64,000 nt of DNA from Erodium maritimum (GCA_963921825.1 OY997588.1:81969043-82033042); one strand, 5' to 3'. Numbered from the stretch's first letter, positions 11,168 through 24,685 are shown. Numbers and translations: made by a program. The notes: generated from the letters alone by a model not told the origin.

Positions 11168-12267
11168 TGGTTTTGTTTTGAAATGAGTTTTCAAAACCTC
11201 GGACCGTACGTCAACTAGGTGGGTAGAATTAGGTGGCTAAGGTCGTAGTGCTCGGTGACGCAAGTCGGAATTACCCTATGCGTAGAGTCGAAACGACGAG
11301 AGCCTCGTTTGTTAAGTGGGTGTTTAAGTTTTACCGTATTTGATTTGAAGCTTAATCGCTGGTTGTTGTACACCTCAGTGGATCCGTGATACCGATCGGT
11401 TGAGATCGAGGTTGGTTAACGAGCGATGCTCGGCTGCTTATGACGTGTTGGTTGTTTAATAGTTATATGAGTTACCGCCTTGATCGGCCGTTGTTTGATT
11501 GGTGAAACGTTCGGCCTAAGTGTCGTGGACTTTTAGTGAACTTGTGTGGTTTGTGATTGTTGTTTGAGTTGAACTGTTTCCAGGTATGGACTTAGCCGGG
11601 CGGTAATAGTGAGATTACCGAGACCCGAGGGGTAAGTTGAGATAATTTGCTGAGTGCTGAATTTGTGATTGAGTGTTGTGTGCAGGTAATGTTTGGTTGT
11701 TCCGCATAAGCGGATGGTTGACTTAATTTACGAACGGGTCATGCCCGATTTTCTGTAGAAACTGAAGTGTATGTACCATCACGATTCGGCTATATGGGCC
11801 ACTATAGCTGGACGTGAATGGGGGGATATCAAATGGTTGCAACGTAGTTCTGGGACGCCGGAACCAGGTTGTAACGACGTGATGTCAACATGAATGTTAT
11901 GTTAGAAAATGGATGTGCTAAGAAATTTAAACTTAAGTGATGTTGTCTACTGGGTGTTTGTGGTGCAATGATTGCATCGTGGAGTGATCGAATGAGTGTA
12001 GTCTCGCTGTCTGAACTTTGTGTTTATGCTGATGGGTGTAGATTTGTGTGTATCCGCTGCTTGTTTATGATCTGTGTGACACACTAGTATACGAACTTCT
12101 CTGTTGTGTTCTTTTGAGTGATTAATTTTTCACTGAGTATACTACTACTACTACTGCTACTAGTACTGTTGTCGTGGACTGTGTAGGGCGCTAGTTATTC
12201 TATCCACGTTGTTCTTTCCGAGTTTCGAAACTGAAACCGTGCATTATCTGTGCAGAGGTTTTACGTC
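11168..12267 (+). other. gypsy untranslated leader
   Basis: About 1.1 kb between primer site and gag start, without a convincing reading frame. It has a short (ACT)n run near 12143-12160. No other structure was recognised. Confidence 0.6.
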
Positions 12268-12429
12268 ATGGCCCGAACTTACGTTTCGCAAGGTACCAAG
12301 GATAGCCCGCTAGAGGCCGAGGACGATCACCGATCGCTAGGTCAGCAAGGGCGACTAGTGCCCAGGGTGCGCCCACTGAGGGGCACGAGAGGGCGGAGAC
12401 AGCCCAGGCGGTAGCTCTTGAGGAGCTGA
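12268..12429 (+). pseudogene. gypsy gag, N-terminal piece
   Basis: The ATG at 12268 opens the gag frame (MARTYVSQGTKDS). A stop is reached near 12411, while another frame continues as AETAQAVALEELM into the solo LTR insertion at 12430, so a frameshift lies upstream of the insertion. The rest of gag resumes at 14119. Confidence 0.65.
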
Positions 12430-14113
12430 TGTTAGTCTTAGTGCCCGCAGTTCAATCCCAAATGTCCAAATGTATATATCATCGTTAGCAATAAAATTAA
12501 AGCGGCTTTATATTACTTATGTGTTGGAGTAATATATCAATGTGTGCTCTGATCTATGCCCACCATGCGAATAGAACCATAGATCGAGATAGATCACACT
12601 CGATGGGTCCCTAGTCAACAAAGCTTCACTCGAAGCGACTAGTATGAAAGATGGCTCTTTATGGCTTACATTCTGTTAGTCATTGGAATGGGATTCTGGA
12701 GTCCATAGATATCATGTGGGACATGATATTGGACGACCCGCCCTGAATATGTGCCATAGATTAAGTCATGAACATATTCAGTGTCGTAGCTTGTCATGTA
12801 TCCTTAGACCAAGGAGTCTTTGTGATCGCTATGTAGTCAACAAGTGAGTTTGACCTGAGCCTAACGTTGTCCGTAACAGGGCTTCCATAACGGACAGGAT
12901 TGGCTTGGGGACGGGCTACATGAGTGACACGAAAGACGGCTAAGGGATTTATCCCTCATACTGAGGTATGAGAAAGATATTGGTTTTCGGCCGCTTGATC
13001 GAGAGTGACTGAAAGAATAGCATGGCCATGCACATGATACTGGGTATCATATCTTTAGTCATCTCACATATCAAGGAACATTGATTGAGAATAATAAGGA
13101 TGACGGCTCTATGCCTTATCTCAATCAGGATATCGGAGATAAAAGGATAATGACAGGGATGACGGAAATGTTAGAATCGACAGGGTTGATTCGTTATGCA
13201 GTGTCAGGAAATACTAAAGTCTCGTTAGTTGCCACTTAAATAGGATCAAGTAAAATGGGATTTTACGTTGATCTATTAACATGCATAAACCTAAGGGTCA
13301 CACCGGAGGATGAAACTCATTGACACATTTATGGAGAATGGCCAAAAGGGAGTTGTCTCGGGACATGACCAAAACTGGGTTTTGGGTCATGTGCCCGTAA
13401 GTGAATAGGACTTTACGGATCGAGACAAGGCTTGGAGTCTTGGGATTGATCGCGTCGGATAATGTTGGACATTTCCGATATGGAAGGCTTGGAGGCGATG
13501 AGCGAATCATGGGACCTCGTTGGAAATGGTCACGGGCCATGTTCCAAGAGGCCCATGAAAGGGCCATGCAACCAAGGCCCATGGAACTAATTAATCAAGT
13601 CTTGATTAATTAGTACTAAGTAAGCAAGACAAGGATTAAGGTGTTGGTGATTCACCACCTAACTCAATCTTGTCTTGCCATATTTTGTCCTATTTACACC
13701 TTACTTGACACCATACTTGTCCCATGCCTTTAGTTGGACAAGTATGGGGTTTGTTATGTTTAAGTCATCTTTTTTCAACATAACAAACACAAGACAAGAA
13801 TAGGAAACACAACTTCTCTTCCCCTTCCCTTGCAATTTCGGGTTTGGCAAGTTCCCACCTCCATTTTTGTGTTCTTGAGTCATCAAAGAGAAGAACTACG
13901 TGGCTTTGATTCCCATGTGGATACGTAGGCGTCTTGGAGACTCAAGCCAATCATTCGTTAACCGGTTTTCTTGTTTTGGTAAGAGATAGTGCTGAATTTT
14001 TCTCTTGTGAATCCATTCTTTGTTAGTTGTTTCATGGTTTTAATCGTCTCTTGGTTTTTATTGATTTTCCGCTGCGAGTTGGTTCATCTCCAACCCTACC
14101 TCGAGACCCAACA
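12430..14113 (+). mobile_element. solo LTR of the E family in gypsy gag, TSD GCTGA/GATGA
   Basis: It begins TGTTAGTC and ends CCCAACA, 1684 bp. The 5-bp flanks are GCTGA (12425-12429) and GATGA (14114-14118), one mismatch. No internal region is present. It lies inside the gypsy gag gene, so it is younger than the gypsy insertion. Confidence 0.9.
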
Positions 14114-14118
14114 GATGA

Positions 14119-15385
14119 CCCGCACTTTTTAGGGTTTGGTGGCAGCCCTGGCACAGAGAGAGGATACAGCTCCGACACCAGAGGTTGTGCCTGCTGCCAC
14201 TGCAGCCGAGACCTTTAGGCCTAGTCAGTTCGACAGTCACACCGCTCAGGCACTACGAGACTTCCGCAAGCTGGGCACACCAGTGTTTTCCGGGGAGCCA
14301 GACCCCGAGGCAGCCGAGAGATGGTTGGAGCGGGTGACCCGCAACCTGGACACTTCAGGAGTACTGGATGCCAGTATGAGAGTGTCCTTTGCAGCATTTC
14401 TGCTGGAGGGGGATGCTTATCATTGGTGGCAGCGCGAGTAGACGCGTGTGGGGGATGACTTCTCGTTGTTTGGACAACATTTCCTTGAGCAGTTTTTTCC
14501 TCAGTCAGTTTTGGATGACAGGCACCAGTAGTTCGTGGAGCTGCGCCAGGAGAGTATGATGGTCTACGAGTACGAGTTGAGGTTCACCTCCTTGTCTCGG
14601 TTTGCTCGGTAGATGGTAGCGACGGAAGTTCTTCGTTGCCGACGATTTGAGGCAGGTCTCAGTCCCGAGATCGTGGAACGAGTCGCTGCTATGAGGACCC
14701 GGGTTTATTCAGACTTGGTGGACCAGGCACTGGCCATGGAGTGATGCCTCCGCGAGACGGCTAGAGAGCGGGAGGTCAGGCAGAGGCCGACCAGCTTCCT
14801 GAGGCCTTCTGAGGCCCGTGATCCGAGGAGGCAGTGGACCTCGGGATCATTCCAGCCCCAGGCACAGTGGAGAGGGACGCGACATGCCGGATCGGTAGCT
14901 TCCGTCACACCTGCACCGACAGAGCGAGCATGTTTTCGGTGTGGGCAGTAGGGCCACACGGTTCGAGATTGTCCGAGGGACAGTCCTGAGGGGAGACAGA
15001 GTGCTGGGCCACTGTTATGCCACCAGTGCGAACGACCTACACACTTCATGGCTAGATGTCCTGATCGAGTTGGAGAGATGTCAGTCCCGCGACACCAACA
15101 GTCGCAGACTGTATAGTCGCCTCAGCTCCAGCAGCGTCAGGATCAGACGCAGAGAGCTCCGTGGCAGGCAGCGAGCGCGCCAGCACCGAGACAAAGAGCT
15201 ACGCAGCAGGTGGCACTTCCACCACCTCCTAGAGGCGGACCTCTGTTGCGGCAGGGTCGGGTGTATGTTGTCGTCGATTCACGGGTAGAGAGACAGGACT
15301 ACGATCATGGGATCGCTCATGATCTCGAGCACGCTACAGAGTAGAGGACATCGCGGAGCACGAGACTAGCGAGAGTTCGGGAGCT
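14119..15385 (+). pseudogene. gypsy gag: capsid domain and two zinc knuckles
   Basis: A Retrotrans_gag-type domain (FRKLGTPVFSGEPDPEAAER, then FLLEGDAYHWWQRE and FGQHFLEQFFP) lies at about 14260-14500. A basic/Gln-rich stretch and two CCHC motifs follow: CFRCGQ-x-GHTVRDC (14932-14975) and CHQCERPTHFMARC (15015-15060). In-frame stops occur at about 14439, 14529, 14610, 14743 and within the first knuckle. No DTG protease, RT or integrase follows before the 3' LTR at 15751. Confidence 0.82.
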
Positions 15386-15750
15386 GCTTCTGTTTTGACT
15401 TTAGAACTGTGTTTTCTTTTTGAGACTTGTGTTTGACTCGTTGTGGTTTTATTACTTTTAGTTTTGTTGCGACTTTTGAGCTTGCGTTTCGTTTAAGTCG
15501 TTTTCCGTTATTTCTGAGTTCGCGCCCCGAGTTTGGCCAAGTGACGATGGGATCAGAGTGGCGCAGCGGAAGCGTGGTGGGACGTCTCTATTGACGGAGG
15601 TTTCAGGTATCGACTAACTGGTTTAAGTGTTTTCCGTGGACTCGAGGGAGGATGGACTGGGAGTTTTATTCGTATGTCCCCTGAGATAGGGTTAAGCGGA
15701 ACGCGTTCGTTTTAAATTTCGAGGATGAAATTCTTTTAAGGAGGGTAGAT
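15386..15750 (+). other. gypsy 3' untranslated part and polypurine tract
   Basis: No reading frame was recognised. It ends with TTTTAAGGAGGGTAGAT (15734-15750), a polypurine tract directly before the 3' LTR. Confidence 0.65.
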
Positions 15751-17492
15751 TGTGAAGACCACCTCGGTACAATTAATTAAAATATTATTTTTATTCATTT
15801 GGTTTGACGTGATTGGAAAGCGGGTTAAGTTTTTAGAGCAAACGCAATCGAAGAAGAAAAGAAAATCAAAGAAAAAGAAAACAAAAAGGAACTGTGTCGG
15901 GCGGACCAGGCTCGACCAGGCCAGGCCCGTTCCAGCCCCTCCTCTCACTTGGGCCGTGCAGCCCACTCCGCTAGGCCCGTGTACGCGCGGCCCGTGCTAT
16001 ATAAGCACATCTGAGGGTCTGAAACCCTAATTTCACTCTTCGTCTTCACGCGCAGCAGCACTCCCAGCCCTCTCTCTCTCCTCCTTCCGCTCCGACCAGC
16101 CACCTCACCGTTCCCGACTCTCTCTCCCTCTCTTCACCCTCGCCGAACTTGTCTCCCGTTTCTTCTTCAAAATCAGCCAGCCGCCGCTCTTCAACTCCGA
16201 TCCTCTCTCCCTTCGTCGCGCCACCTCCCTCATCTCCGACCCTTTCTCTCTCACCTGCCTATCTCGCTTCTTCATCCTCTCCGTCCCGATTTGCAGGCCA
16301 CCACCGTCACCCTCATCCGTCACTCTCTCCCTCGTCTCCCGACCTCTCCTTCTTCCACCGCGTCGTCCAAGCCTTCCCCAACGCCGTCTCGCTCGTCGGA
16401 TCTGAGACGGAAACCTGACGAGCCGCTCAGATCCGTTACGAGGAGCTTCGCCGTGCTCCACCGTGCTCAACCACCTCACTGCCAGCCGTCGCGTTTTCTC
16501 CCTACGGTGAGGCCCCGGCCGGCTATGTCTTTGCCGGTGGCCGGCCGGGATGCAAATCCGGGCCTCCTTCTCCTTCTTTTTCCTTTTGTTTCTCGTCCCG
16601 AGCTATTCTTGGATCGGGTTGAAACAAATTATGTTCTGGATTTGGTTTGGGTGGATTCGAAACTAAGCAAATTAAAAAGAAAAGATTTTTTAAAACGAAA
16701 AACCAGTTTTAAATAAAAAGGATTTAAATGGAAAGGGATTTAAAATAACAGAAATTAAAATCAGTTTTGAATTAAGACGATTTTTGGACTGTTGAAAGAG
16801 AAACGTGAAACGAATAAACCGGACTATAAAACGGCACAAAAATGGAACACCGATTCGCCCACCTCGGGAATCGCACCATAAAACCCATACATCGGAAGTG
16901 TGCCTCGAAACTCGTGCACCAGGAAGCGCGCCACGAAAATCACGCCTCGGGATCCACGCTTCAAGATCCATGCCTCGGGAAACGTGCCTCGGGAAACGTG
17001 CACCGGGTTCTGTGCTCGGGGCTCGAGTACTCGAACCCTTGTTCGTCGTTTATCCCGCTCTTAGCCCGCTCGATTTTAAAAGGCGACTGTTGAACTTAAA
17101 TCGAACCCGTCGTAACTTTTAATTCGACTTTGGAACCGTTTTTTAGTTTGGTTTTCATATTGTTTTAGAGTCCGGCTTCGATCGAAGAGAAGACGGTAGC
17201 GAGCCAGGACGTCAGGAGCTAGGAGACGTAGCTGCTTTTCTTCGGTTGAGGTAGGGAAAGTTGCGAATATCGGTTCGATTGTGGAAAGTTACTAGTATGC
17301 ATGCTAGGTAATAATAAAACTGGAACGAGCATTAGTATGATAAAATAACCGGACGAGTCTTAGTAACATGTAGGATGTGATTCACTAGTGTAGCCGCTTT
17401 CAATACTTGGGAACTTGTCGTGCTGGTAGAATGGTCATGTCGAGCCGTTGGTTGTGTGCTGATTGATATGCATGATCCGTTTGAGATGCATG
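15751..17492 (+). repeat. 3' LTR of gypsy element, left part
   Basis: Starts TGTGAAGACC and matches 8116-9855 of the 5' LTR. It is cut at 17492 after GCATG by copia E1. The remainder follows at 35129-36446. Confidence 0.92.
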
Positions 17493-18496
17493 TGTTGGGT
17501 CTCGAGGTAGGGTTGGAGATGAACCAACTCGTAGCGGAAAATCAGTGAAAACCAAGAGACGATTAAACCATGGAACAACTAACAAAGAATGGATTCACAA
17601 GAGAAAAATTCAGCACTATTTCTTACCAAAACAAGAACACCGGTTACGAATGATTGACTTGAGTCTTCAATACGCCTACGTATCCAATTGGGAATCAAAG
17701 CCACGTAGTTCTTCTCTTTGAGGACTCAAGAACACAAAAATAGAGGTGGGAGCTTGCCAAACCCGAAATTGCAAGGGAAATGGGAGATAAGTTGTGTTTC
17801 CTATTCTTGTCTTGTGTTTGTTATGTTGAAAAAAGATGACTTAAACATAACAAAACTCATACTTGTCCAACTAAAGGCATGGGACAAGCATGGTGACAAG
17901 TAAGGTGTAAATAGGACAAAGTATGGCAAGACAAGATTGGGTTAGGTGGTGAATCACCAACACCTTAATCCTTGTCTTGCTTACTTAGTACTAATTAATC
18001 AAGACTTGATTAATTAGTTCCATGGGCCTTGGTTGCATGGTCCTTTCATGGGCCTCTTGTAACATGGCCCGTGGCCGTTATGGAAACCCTGTTACGGACA
18101 ACGTTAGGCTCAGGTCAAACTCAGTTGTTGACTACATAGCAATCACAAAGACTCCTTGGTCTAAGGATACATGACAAGCTACGACACTGAATGTGTTCAT
18201 GACTTAATCTATGGCACATATTCAGGGCAGGTCGTCCAATATCATGTCCCACATGATATCTATGATCAGAACCATCTTTCATATTAGTCGCTTCTAGTAA
18301 AGCTTTGTTGACTAGGGACCCATCGAGTGTGATCTATCTCGATCTATGGTTCTATTCGCATTGTGGGCATAGATAAGAGCACACATCGATATATTACTAC
18401 AACCCAAAAGTAATATAAAGCCGCTTTAATTTTATTGCTAACGGTGATATATACATTTGGACATTTAGGATTGAACTATGGGCACTAAGAATAACA
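17493..18496 (-). repeat. 3' LTR of E1 with internal deletions (1004 bp)
   Basis: Both LTR ends are present, but about 680 bp are missing against the 1688-bp form. The main junction is at about 18076, where GTGGCC is joined directly to GTTATGG. TGGCC occurs at both original edges, so this is a microhomology deletion. A second loss of about 48 bp lies near 18268. Confidence 0.88.
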
Positions 18497-18519
18497 ATCT
18501 CCCACTTGCCCTAGTTCCA

Positions 18520-18876
18520 ATCTAAACTCCAATATGTCCCCCATCGACTTTACATGTCTAACATGTTCAGGCAGCAACACCGCCTTAGTCAAAGGGTTGG
18601 CTATGTTATCATCTGTTGCAATATAGGTTATCTTCACTTCACCTCAATTCAGTATTTCTCTGATTAGGTGGATACGCCGTAGTACATGTTTGGATTTGTT
18701 ATGCGATCTGCGCTTTTAGCTTGCGCAATGGCCCTTGTGTTGTCGCAAAATGGATTCACCGGGCTGGATGGGTTTTTAATTACACCCAACCCTGCCGTGA
18801 ATTTCCAAATCCACATAGCCTCCTTAGCTGCCTCTGCAGCATCCATGTACTTGGCCTCTGTCGTAGATTCTGCCAT
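18520..18876 (-). pseudogene. copia E1 RNase H remnant
   Basis: Minus-strand AESTTEAKYMDAAEAAKEAM ... FCDNTRAIAQAK matches the copia RNase H tail. Here the region is continuous with the segment up to the purine tract, and so shows the empty site of the solo LTR found in E0. Confidence 0.78.
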
Positions 18877-18998
18877 TCAGCATAAACACATATCCTGACT
18901 GACTTCTAAAGTCATCTGGATTTGTCTTGGAAAACTAGCGTCTACTCATCCTTCGACGACTAGTTCAGCATCATCTTTCCCCCGGGTTAGACTGATGT

Positions 18999-20060
18999 CT
19001 ACTGGTACAACATAAGGCTTACGAGACGTCCGGTCTCATACATGTCATGGCATATATGATCGATCCTGCCCCAGGCGCATAGAATTCTAATCATCCTTTT
19101 CATCTCATCAAGTGTCTTATGACACTGAGTCTTGCTGAGATGAATGCCATGACTAGTGGGTAAGAGTCCTTTCTTTGAATCGAGCATTAAGAACCTACTC
19201 AATGCCTTGTTCACATAGGTTCCCTGACTTAAATCCAAGACCCTCTTGGTGCGATCTCTACATATCTTAATCCTTAAGATATAAGAAGCATCGCCTAAGT
19301 CTTTTATTGAAAAACACTTCCTCAACCAAGCTTTAGTCTCGTGCAAGGTTGGGATGTCGTTTTCAATGAGAACCAGAAAGGTAATCTTGCTCCCACTAGA
19401 CTTCTTATAAACGCAAGATTCAACCTCGTAATTGATTAAGCCAAATCCAATTACAGCTTCATCAAAACGAAGGATCCAACTCCGAGAAGTTCGTTTCAAT
19501 CCATAAATGGATTTCAACAACTTATAAATATTTCCCTTATTCTTCGGATCGTCAAAACCTTTGGGCCGAGACATACAAACGTACTCAGTCAAATTTCCAT
19601 TTAGGAAAGCGGTTTTAACATCCACTTGCCATATCTCGTAATTATGATACGCAGTTATGTCAAAAAAAATTTGGATCGATTTTGACCATAGCCACTAGGG
19701 AGAAGGTTTCCTCATAGTCAATCCATTGGATCTGCCTATAACCTTTCGCCACCAGTTGAGCTTTGTAGGTCAGTGGGTTGCCGTCCATGTCCATCTTCAC
19801 CCTGAATATCCATTTGCATCCGATGGTCCTCACATCATTGATGGGATCAACCGGTTCCAAGACTCGATTGTCCGACATGGATTGCATTTCCTCCCTCATG
19901 GCTCCCAGCCATAACTCGGAGTCGTGCCCATCCACGACTTCTTGAAAAGAGGCTGGATCATCGTGATCCACCATGACTTCATTGTCACCTCCGGATACCA
20001 TATCTTGGAGGTGGAATATTGATCCTTTCAAATCGCCTTGGACCTTCCGGAATTGTAATA
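18999..20060 (-). pseudogene. copia E1 reverse transcriptase, YVDD box missing
   Basis: Minus-strand RVT_2 in two frames: WLGAMREEMQSM ... LVAKGYRQIQWIDYEETFS (20031-19660) and MDVKTAFLNGNLTEYVCM ... YGLKRTSRSW (19625-19480). The catalytic region reads FLVLIENDI (about 19375-19350) and lacks YVDD, as in E0 and E2. From about 19430 to 20389 the sequence is nearly identical to E2 (29024-29983), unlike both flanks. Confidence 0.85.
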
Positions 20061-20339
20061 GGAATTGGTTCTTACTCTACGACAATCTCTGGCTCCTTTC
20101 TACTGGGTTGTCAATTGGTTTAGACATATCTGTACCATCCTGAATTTCTTCGAGATGCACAGTCCTCCCAATGACGTCTTTGGAAACAAAACTCCTTTTC
20201 CATAAAGACCCCACCCTAAGCGACGAACACCATGTTCTCACTGGGATTGTAGAAGTAGTATCCCCTTGTTGCTTTGGGATACCACACGAAGGTGCATATC
20301 TCAGATCTTGGTTTGAGCTTAGTCGAAACCAAATGTTTC

Positions 20340-21164
20340 ACATAAGCCTCGCAACCACAAATCTTTAGGAAGGACAAAGCGGGCATCATCTCGTACCATT
20401 TTTAAAATGGTGTGCCTTCCACACCGTTCGTCGAAGACCGATTCACTATGAATGCGATTGTCTCTAGAGCATAACCCCTGAAAGAGATTGGGAGATCAGT
20501 CCAACTAATCATGGAACGGACTATTGTCTAACAATGTCTGATTTCTCCGTTTGGCTACACCTTTCAACTACAGTGTCCCAGGAGGAGTCCATTCCTAAAG
20601 ATTCCCATTCTCTTTTAGATGATCTAATAACTCTGTGGTCAAGTATTTTCCACCTCGATCCAATCGAAGTGCCTTAATACCTTTGTCGAGCTGGTTTTCT
20701 ACTTTAGTCTTAAACTCTTTAAATTTATCAAAAACTTCAGACTTATGTCTCACTGAATAGACATAACCATATTTACTGTAATCATCAGTAAATGTGATAA
20801 AGTAGCTAAAACCCCTCACGGCAAGTGAACTTATTGGTCTACACACATTCGAATGTATCAGCCCCAATAATTCACCCGCCCTTTCATCGCAATCGATAAA
20901 GTGCACTTTAGTCATTTTTCCCATCAAACAAACCTTGCACCTATCGATCGAATGGAATTCGAATGAACCCGAAAGACCGCACTTCTGAAGTGCTGATAGG
21001 CGCTTCTTGTTTATGAGGCCCCAATGACAGTGCCATAACAGAGTTAGGTTTAAATCGTTGGATTTAGACCTCTTGGTATTAACGTAATATATATAACTTG
21101 AGGCATTGTTACCCATATCTAATATGTACAATCCTCCAACCAAGTCAGTACTGGTATAAAACAT
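20340..21164 (-). pseudogene. copia E1 integrase remnant
   Basis: Minus-strand GAG-pre-integrase and integrase core (LTLLWHCHWGLINKKRLSALQ, CKVCLMGKMTK, FITFTDDYSKYGYVY, LRLDRGGKYLTTELL). The core ends in a TAG at the same position as in E0. The finger His region is changed (HCHWG instead of HCHLG). Confidence 0.78.
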
Positions 21165-21400
21165 ATCATTGCATAGAACATTGAAAACTCAATTTCCAAT
21201 ATTAACATTATATCCTTCCTTGTCAAACACGGATACAGATATAATATTCCTACTAAAAGTAGATATGCAATATACATTATACAATGCTAAGACAATTCCA
21301 CTTGGCAAAGCAAGACTCATGGATCCTACAGCAGTTGCCACCACTCTAAGGTCCACTTCGTGCTTTCCAAACCTCTCCTACTTTCAGCCACCATATATTA

Positions 21401-21985
21401 GTGCATGTGTGCGATTCAGTCCTGATATCTAATACAAATGAATCTTTGGAAGTAGAAAGATGTATCTCTATAGAGTTAATACCAGATGAAGGCACGGTCC
21501 CACCGCCCTTCCTTAGTTTATCCAGGTTTCCTGATGAAGGCGCAGTCCTACTGCCCTTCTTCAGATCATCCAGGCTATTTGATGAAGGCGCAGTCCCACT
21601 GCCCTTCTTCAGATCAGCCGTGAACTTCCTGTAATCCCGGTTCCAATGACTAGGCTGTTGGCAGTAGAAGCAGACATTCTCAGGTGTCTCATCTTTCCTG
21701 CCAAGTGCGCATGGGCCCAGCCCTTGCCACTTCCAATTCCCTTGTTGACCATCAGAATATCCTTGGATCCCAGATCCCTGAGATATTCTTCTCAGCAGTT
21801 AATGACACTTCATGTATCTCTGATATGGTCTTAGAGACAGCCTTGTCAAGGACATATTCTTTGCGTTCAGACTTGAGGACTATCCTCAAAATTCTGTACC
21901 TGTCCAAATAGTTTGTCCCATTTAGCTTGACCCTGTCAAGAATGGTTTTTAATGACAAACTATTAATGTTCGCTGAATTTGCCAT
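21401..21985 (-). pseudogene. copia E1 truncated gag, zinc knuckle and protease region
   Basis: Minus strand: the gag N-terminus MANSANINSLSLKTILDRVK begins at 21985, and within about 75 codons joins the zinc-knuckle region by the same deletion as in E0 and E2. The protease site reads DIR instead of DTG. The Lys/Gly/Ser repeat unit is present. Confidence 0.78.
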
Positions 21986-23527
21986 TTGATCTACAACAGA
22001 TAAAATTCAATCAGTAAACTGAATAAATTTTATGAAGATCAAGCTTAAACACCAACAATCAATTCTAAACCTTTAGAATCTGAAACCAAGATCCTTGATT
22101 CACTCGATTAAGCTGAACTAATGCTCACCACTTAATCGAGCTATGTAGGTAGGACTCCATCCAATCACATCCAATGTGACTCTTGGCTAGGGTATGCACT
22201 TATGTACACGGCTTACCCTATCTGTTACCCTAGCTCAACCTCAGGCTGAGAATCGTAGTCGGGTCCACCAATTTTCAACTATAACCCGTCACTATGTAGG
22301 TGCTCCGCTAATGCGCACGACACCCACATATGTCGTCCAAACCTACTACCCCGCTTTCCCATGGATGCTCTGCTAATAAGCACGAAACCCATAGGACGGG
22401 GAGGTAGTAAGGTGTTGATAATTGGGAGGTATCGGACATGACCTGTTTTTACTTGTCCGGTTGTGTTTAAAACTTTGACACATCCTAGATGCGATGAGCA
22501 CATCAACTACATTCCAAATGCAATGATGCCTCAAATTACATCCAATGTAATTCTTCCTTCGAACTCGTCAAATACATCCAATGTAATGACGATTCTAAGG
22601 GCTCACACACAAGGATTAAAATTCCAATTTTATCTTTGAATGTGAGGTGATATGCTCGGTAAATAAAGTTAAGCATGCAATTCTAAAACACATAGAATTA
22701 GTCATGCATAAATTAAACCAAGCATAAAGCGATAAATGTGCACATAATAGCCCCCTAAACTAACTCCCACTAGCTTCTTGAGCTCCACCGACTCCAAGCC
22801 GATGCAAACACCCGAAAAGCCACCAAATGACATTTTCGCCATTTCTTCGTCTTGAGTAAAATATTACAATTTAATACACGACTCACAGGTCGGGAATAAA
22901 TAAATATTACAAACAAGTGGTTCGACGACCACACCTTGAAATAATAATTACACGCTAACTCTAACGGCTCACAGGCCGTGAAAAGCGATAAATAATTAAA
23001 TCGAGCTTGGGGCTATTATGTACACCATGCCAACATCACATCACACATCGTGTTATTAAACAATCATGTTATCAAACATCATGCGATTTTCCGGTTTTAT
23101 TTAATAGCCAAGTTTCTAAAAATTTTGATGCTCGGTTTATCGAAACCGTTCAAAAATGAAACTTTTGAACATTTGATCTTCGAGTTCGTCATGACGGTTC
23201 CAAACTCTTCATAACTAACAAAACGGTTTAGCCTTGGCATATACACCATCCAATGGTCATGCTTGGCCTAGCTCCATCCAACGGAGCCCCGTTCGGTCCC
23301 GGTTTCGGCTCCCCGAGAGTCCCGCTCCCGAGACCCGAAAAATCAAATTTTTTTCAAAATTTCTAGATTTGAAATAATTTTCAAAAATTCATTTTACATG
23401 CATTAAATCCATAAACAAGAATTTAAAACATGTTATCAAACAATTTAGCAAAACAAGATGCCAAAAACGAAACTTTCAAGCAAAACCGAAACTTTGAACA
23501 CCGTCTTGTGAATCCCTAAGGTAGCAC
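21986..23527 (-). other. copia E1 leader with small hairpins
   Basis: About 1.5 kb between primer site and gag, without a reading frame of note. It contains hairpins with a 3-nt loop: TCACAT-CCA-ATGTGA (22165-22179), AATTACAT-CCA-ATGTAATT (22534-22552) and TACAT-CCA-ATGTA (22573-22585). A duplicated GGTGCTCCGCTAA-type unit lies near 22298-22385. Confidence 0.65.
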
Positions 23528-23540
23528 GGCTCTGATACCA
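23528..23540 (-). other. primer-binding site of E1 (tRNA-iMet)
   Basis: The minus-strand sequence TGGTATCAGAGCC lies one base from the LTR end at 23542. E2 has the same site at 32911-32923. Confidence 0.85.
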
Positions 23541-23541
23541 C

Positions 23542-24685
23542 TGTTGGGTCTCGAGGTAAGGTTGGAGATGAACCAACTCGCAGCGGAAAATCAATGAAAA
23601 CCAAGAGACGATTAAACCATGAAACAACTAACAAAGAATGAATTCACAAGTGAAAAATTCAGCATTATTTCTTACCAAAACAAGAACACCGGTTAACGAA
23701 TGATTGGCTTGAGTCTCCAAGACGCCTACGTAACCACATGGGAATCAAAGCCACGTAGATCTTCTCTTTGAGGACTCAAGAACACAAAAATGGAGGTGGG
23801 AGCTTGCCAAACCCGAAATTGCAAGGGAAGGGGGAGAGAAGTTGTGTTTTCTATTCTTGTCTTGTGTTTGTTATGTTGAAAAAAGATGACTTGAATATTA
23901 AAAAAATCATAATTGTCCAACTAAAGGCATGGGACAAGCATGGTGACAAGTAAGGTGTAAATAGGACAAAGTATGGCAAGACAAGATTGGGTTAGGTGGT
24001 GAATCACCAACACCTTAATCCTTGTCTTGCTTACTTAGTACTAATTAATCAAGACTTGATTAATTAGTTCCATGGGCCTTGGTTGCATGGGCCTGTCATG
24101 GGCCTCTTGGAACATGGCCCGTGGCCATTTTCAATGAGGTCACGTGATTCGCTCATCGCCTCCAAGCCTTCCATACCGGAAAAGTCCAACATTATCCGCC
24201 GCGATCAATCCTAAGACTACAAGCCTTGTCTCGATCCGTAAAGTCCTATTCACTTATGGGCGCATGACCCAAAACCCAGTTTTGGTCATGTCCCGAGACA
24301 ACTCCTTTTTGGTCATTCTCCATAAATGTGTCAATGAGTTTCATCCTCCGGTGTGACCCTTAGGTTTATGCATGTCAATAGATCAACGTAAAATCCCATC
24401 TTACTTGATCCTATTCAAGTGGCAACTAAAGAGACTTTAGTATTGCCTGACACTGCATAACGAATCGACCCTATCCATTCTAACCTTTCTGTCATCCCTG
24501 TCATTATCCTTTTATCTCCGATATCTTGATTGAGATAAGGCATAGAACCGACATCCTTATTATTCTCAATCACTGTTCCTTGATATGTGAGATGACTGAA
24601 GATATGATACCCAGTATCATGTGCATGGCCATGCTATTCTTTCAGTCACTCTCGATCAAGCGGCCGAGAACTGATATCTTTCCCA
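23542..24685 (-). repeat. 5' LTR of E1, first part
   Basis: Starts with the LTR's 3' end (TGTTGGGTCTCGAGG on the plus strand). It is interrupted after TCCCA (24681-24685) by E2 and continues at 34586-35128. Together the two parts give a full-length LTR of about 1687 bp. Confidence 0.9.

Noticed and set aside
23528-23540. tRNA gene candidate at GGCTCTGATACCA
   Set aside because: Only the 13-nt primer-site match to initiator-Met tRNA is present; no cloverleaf. The same holds at 11155, 32911, 37763 and 49846.
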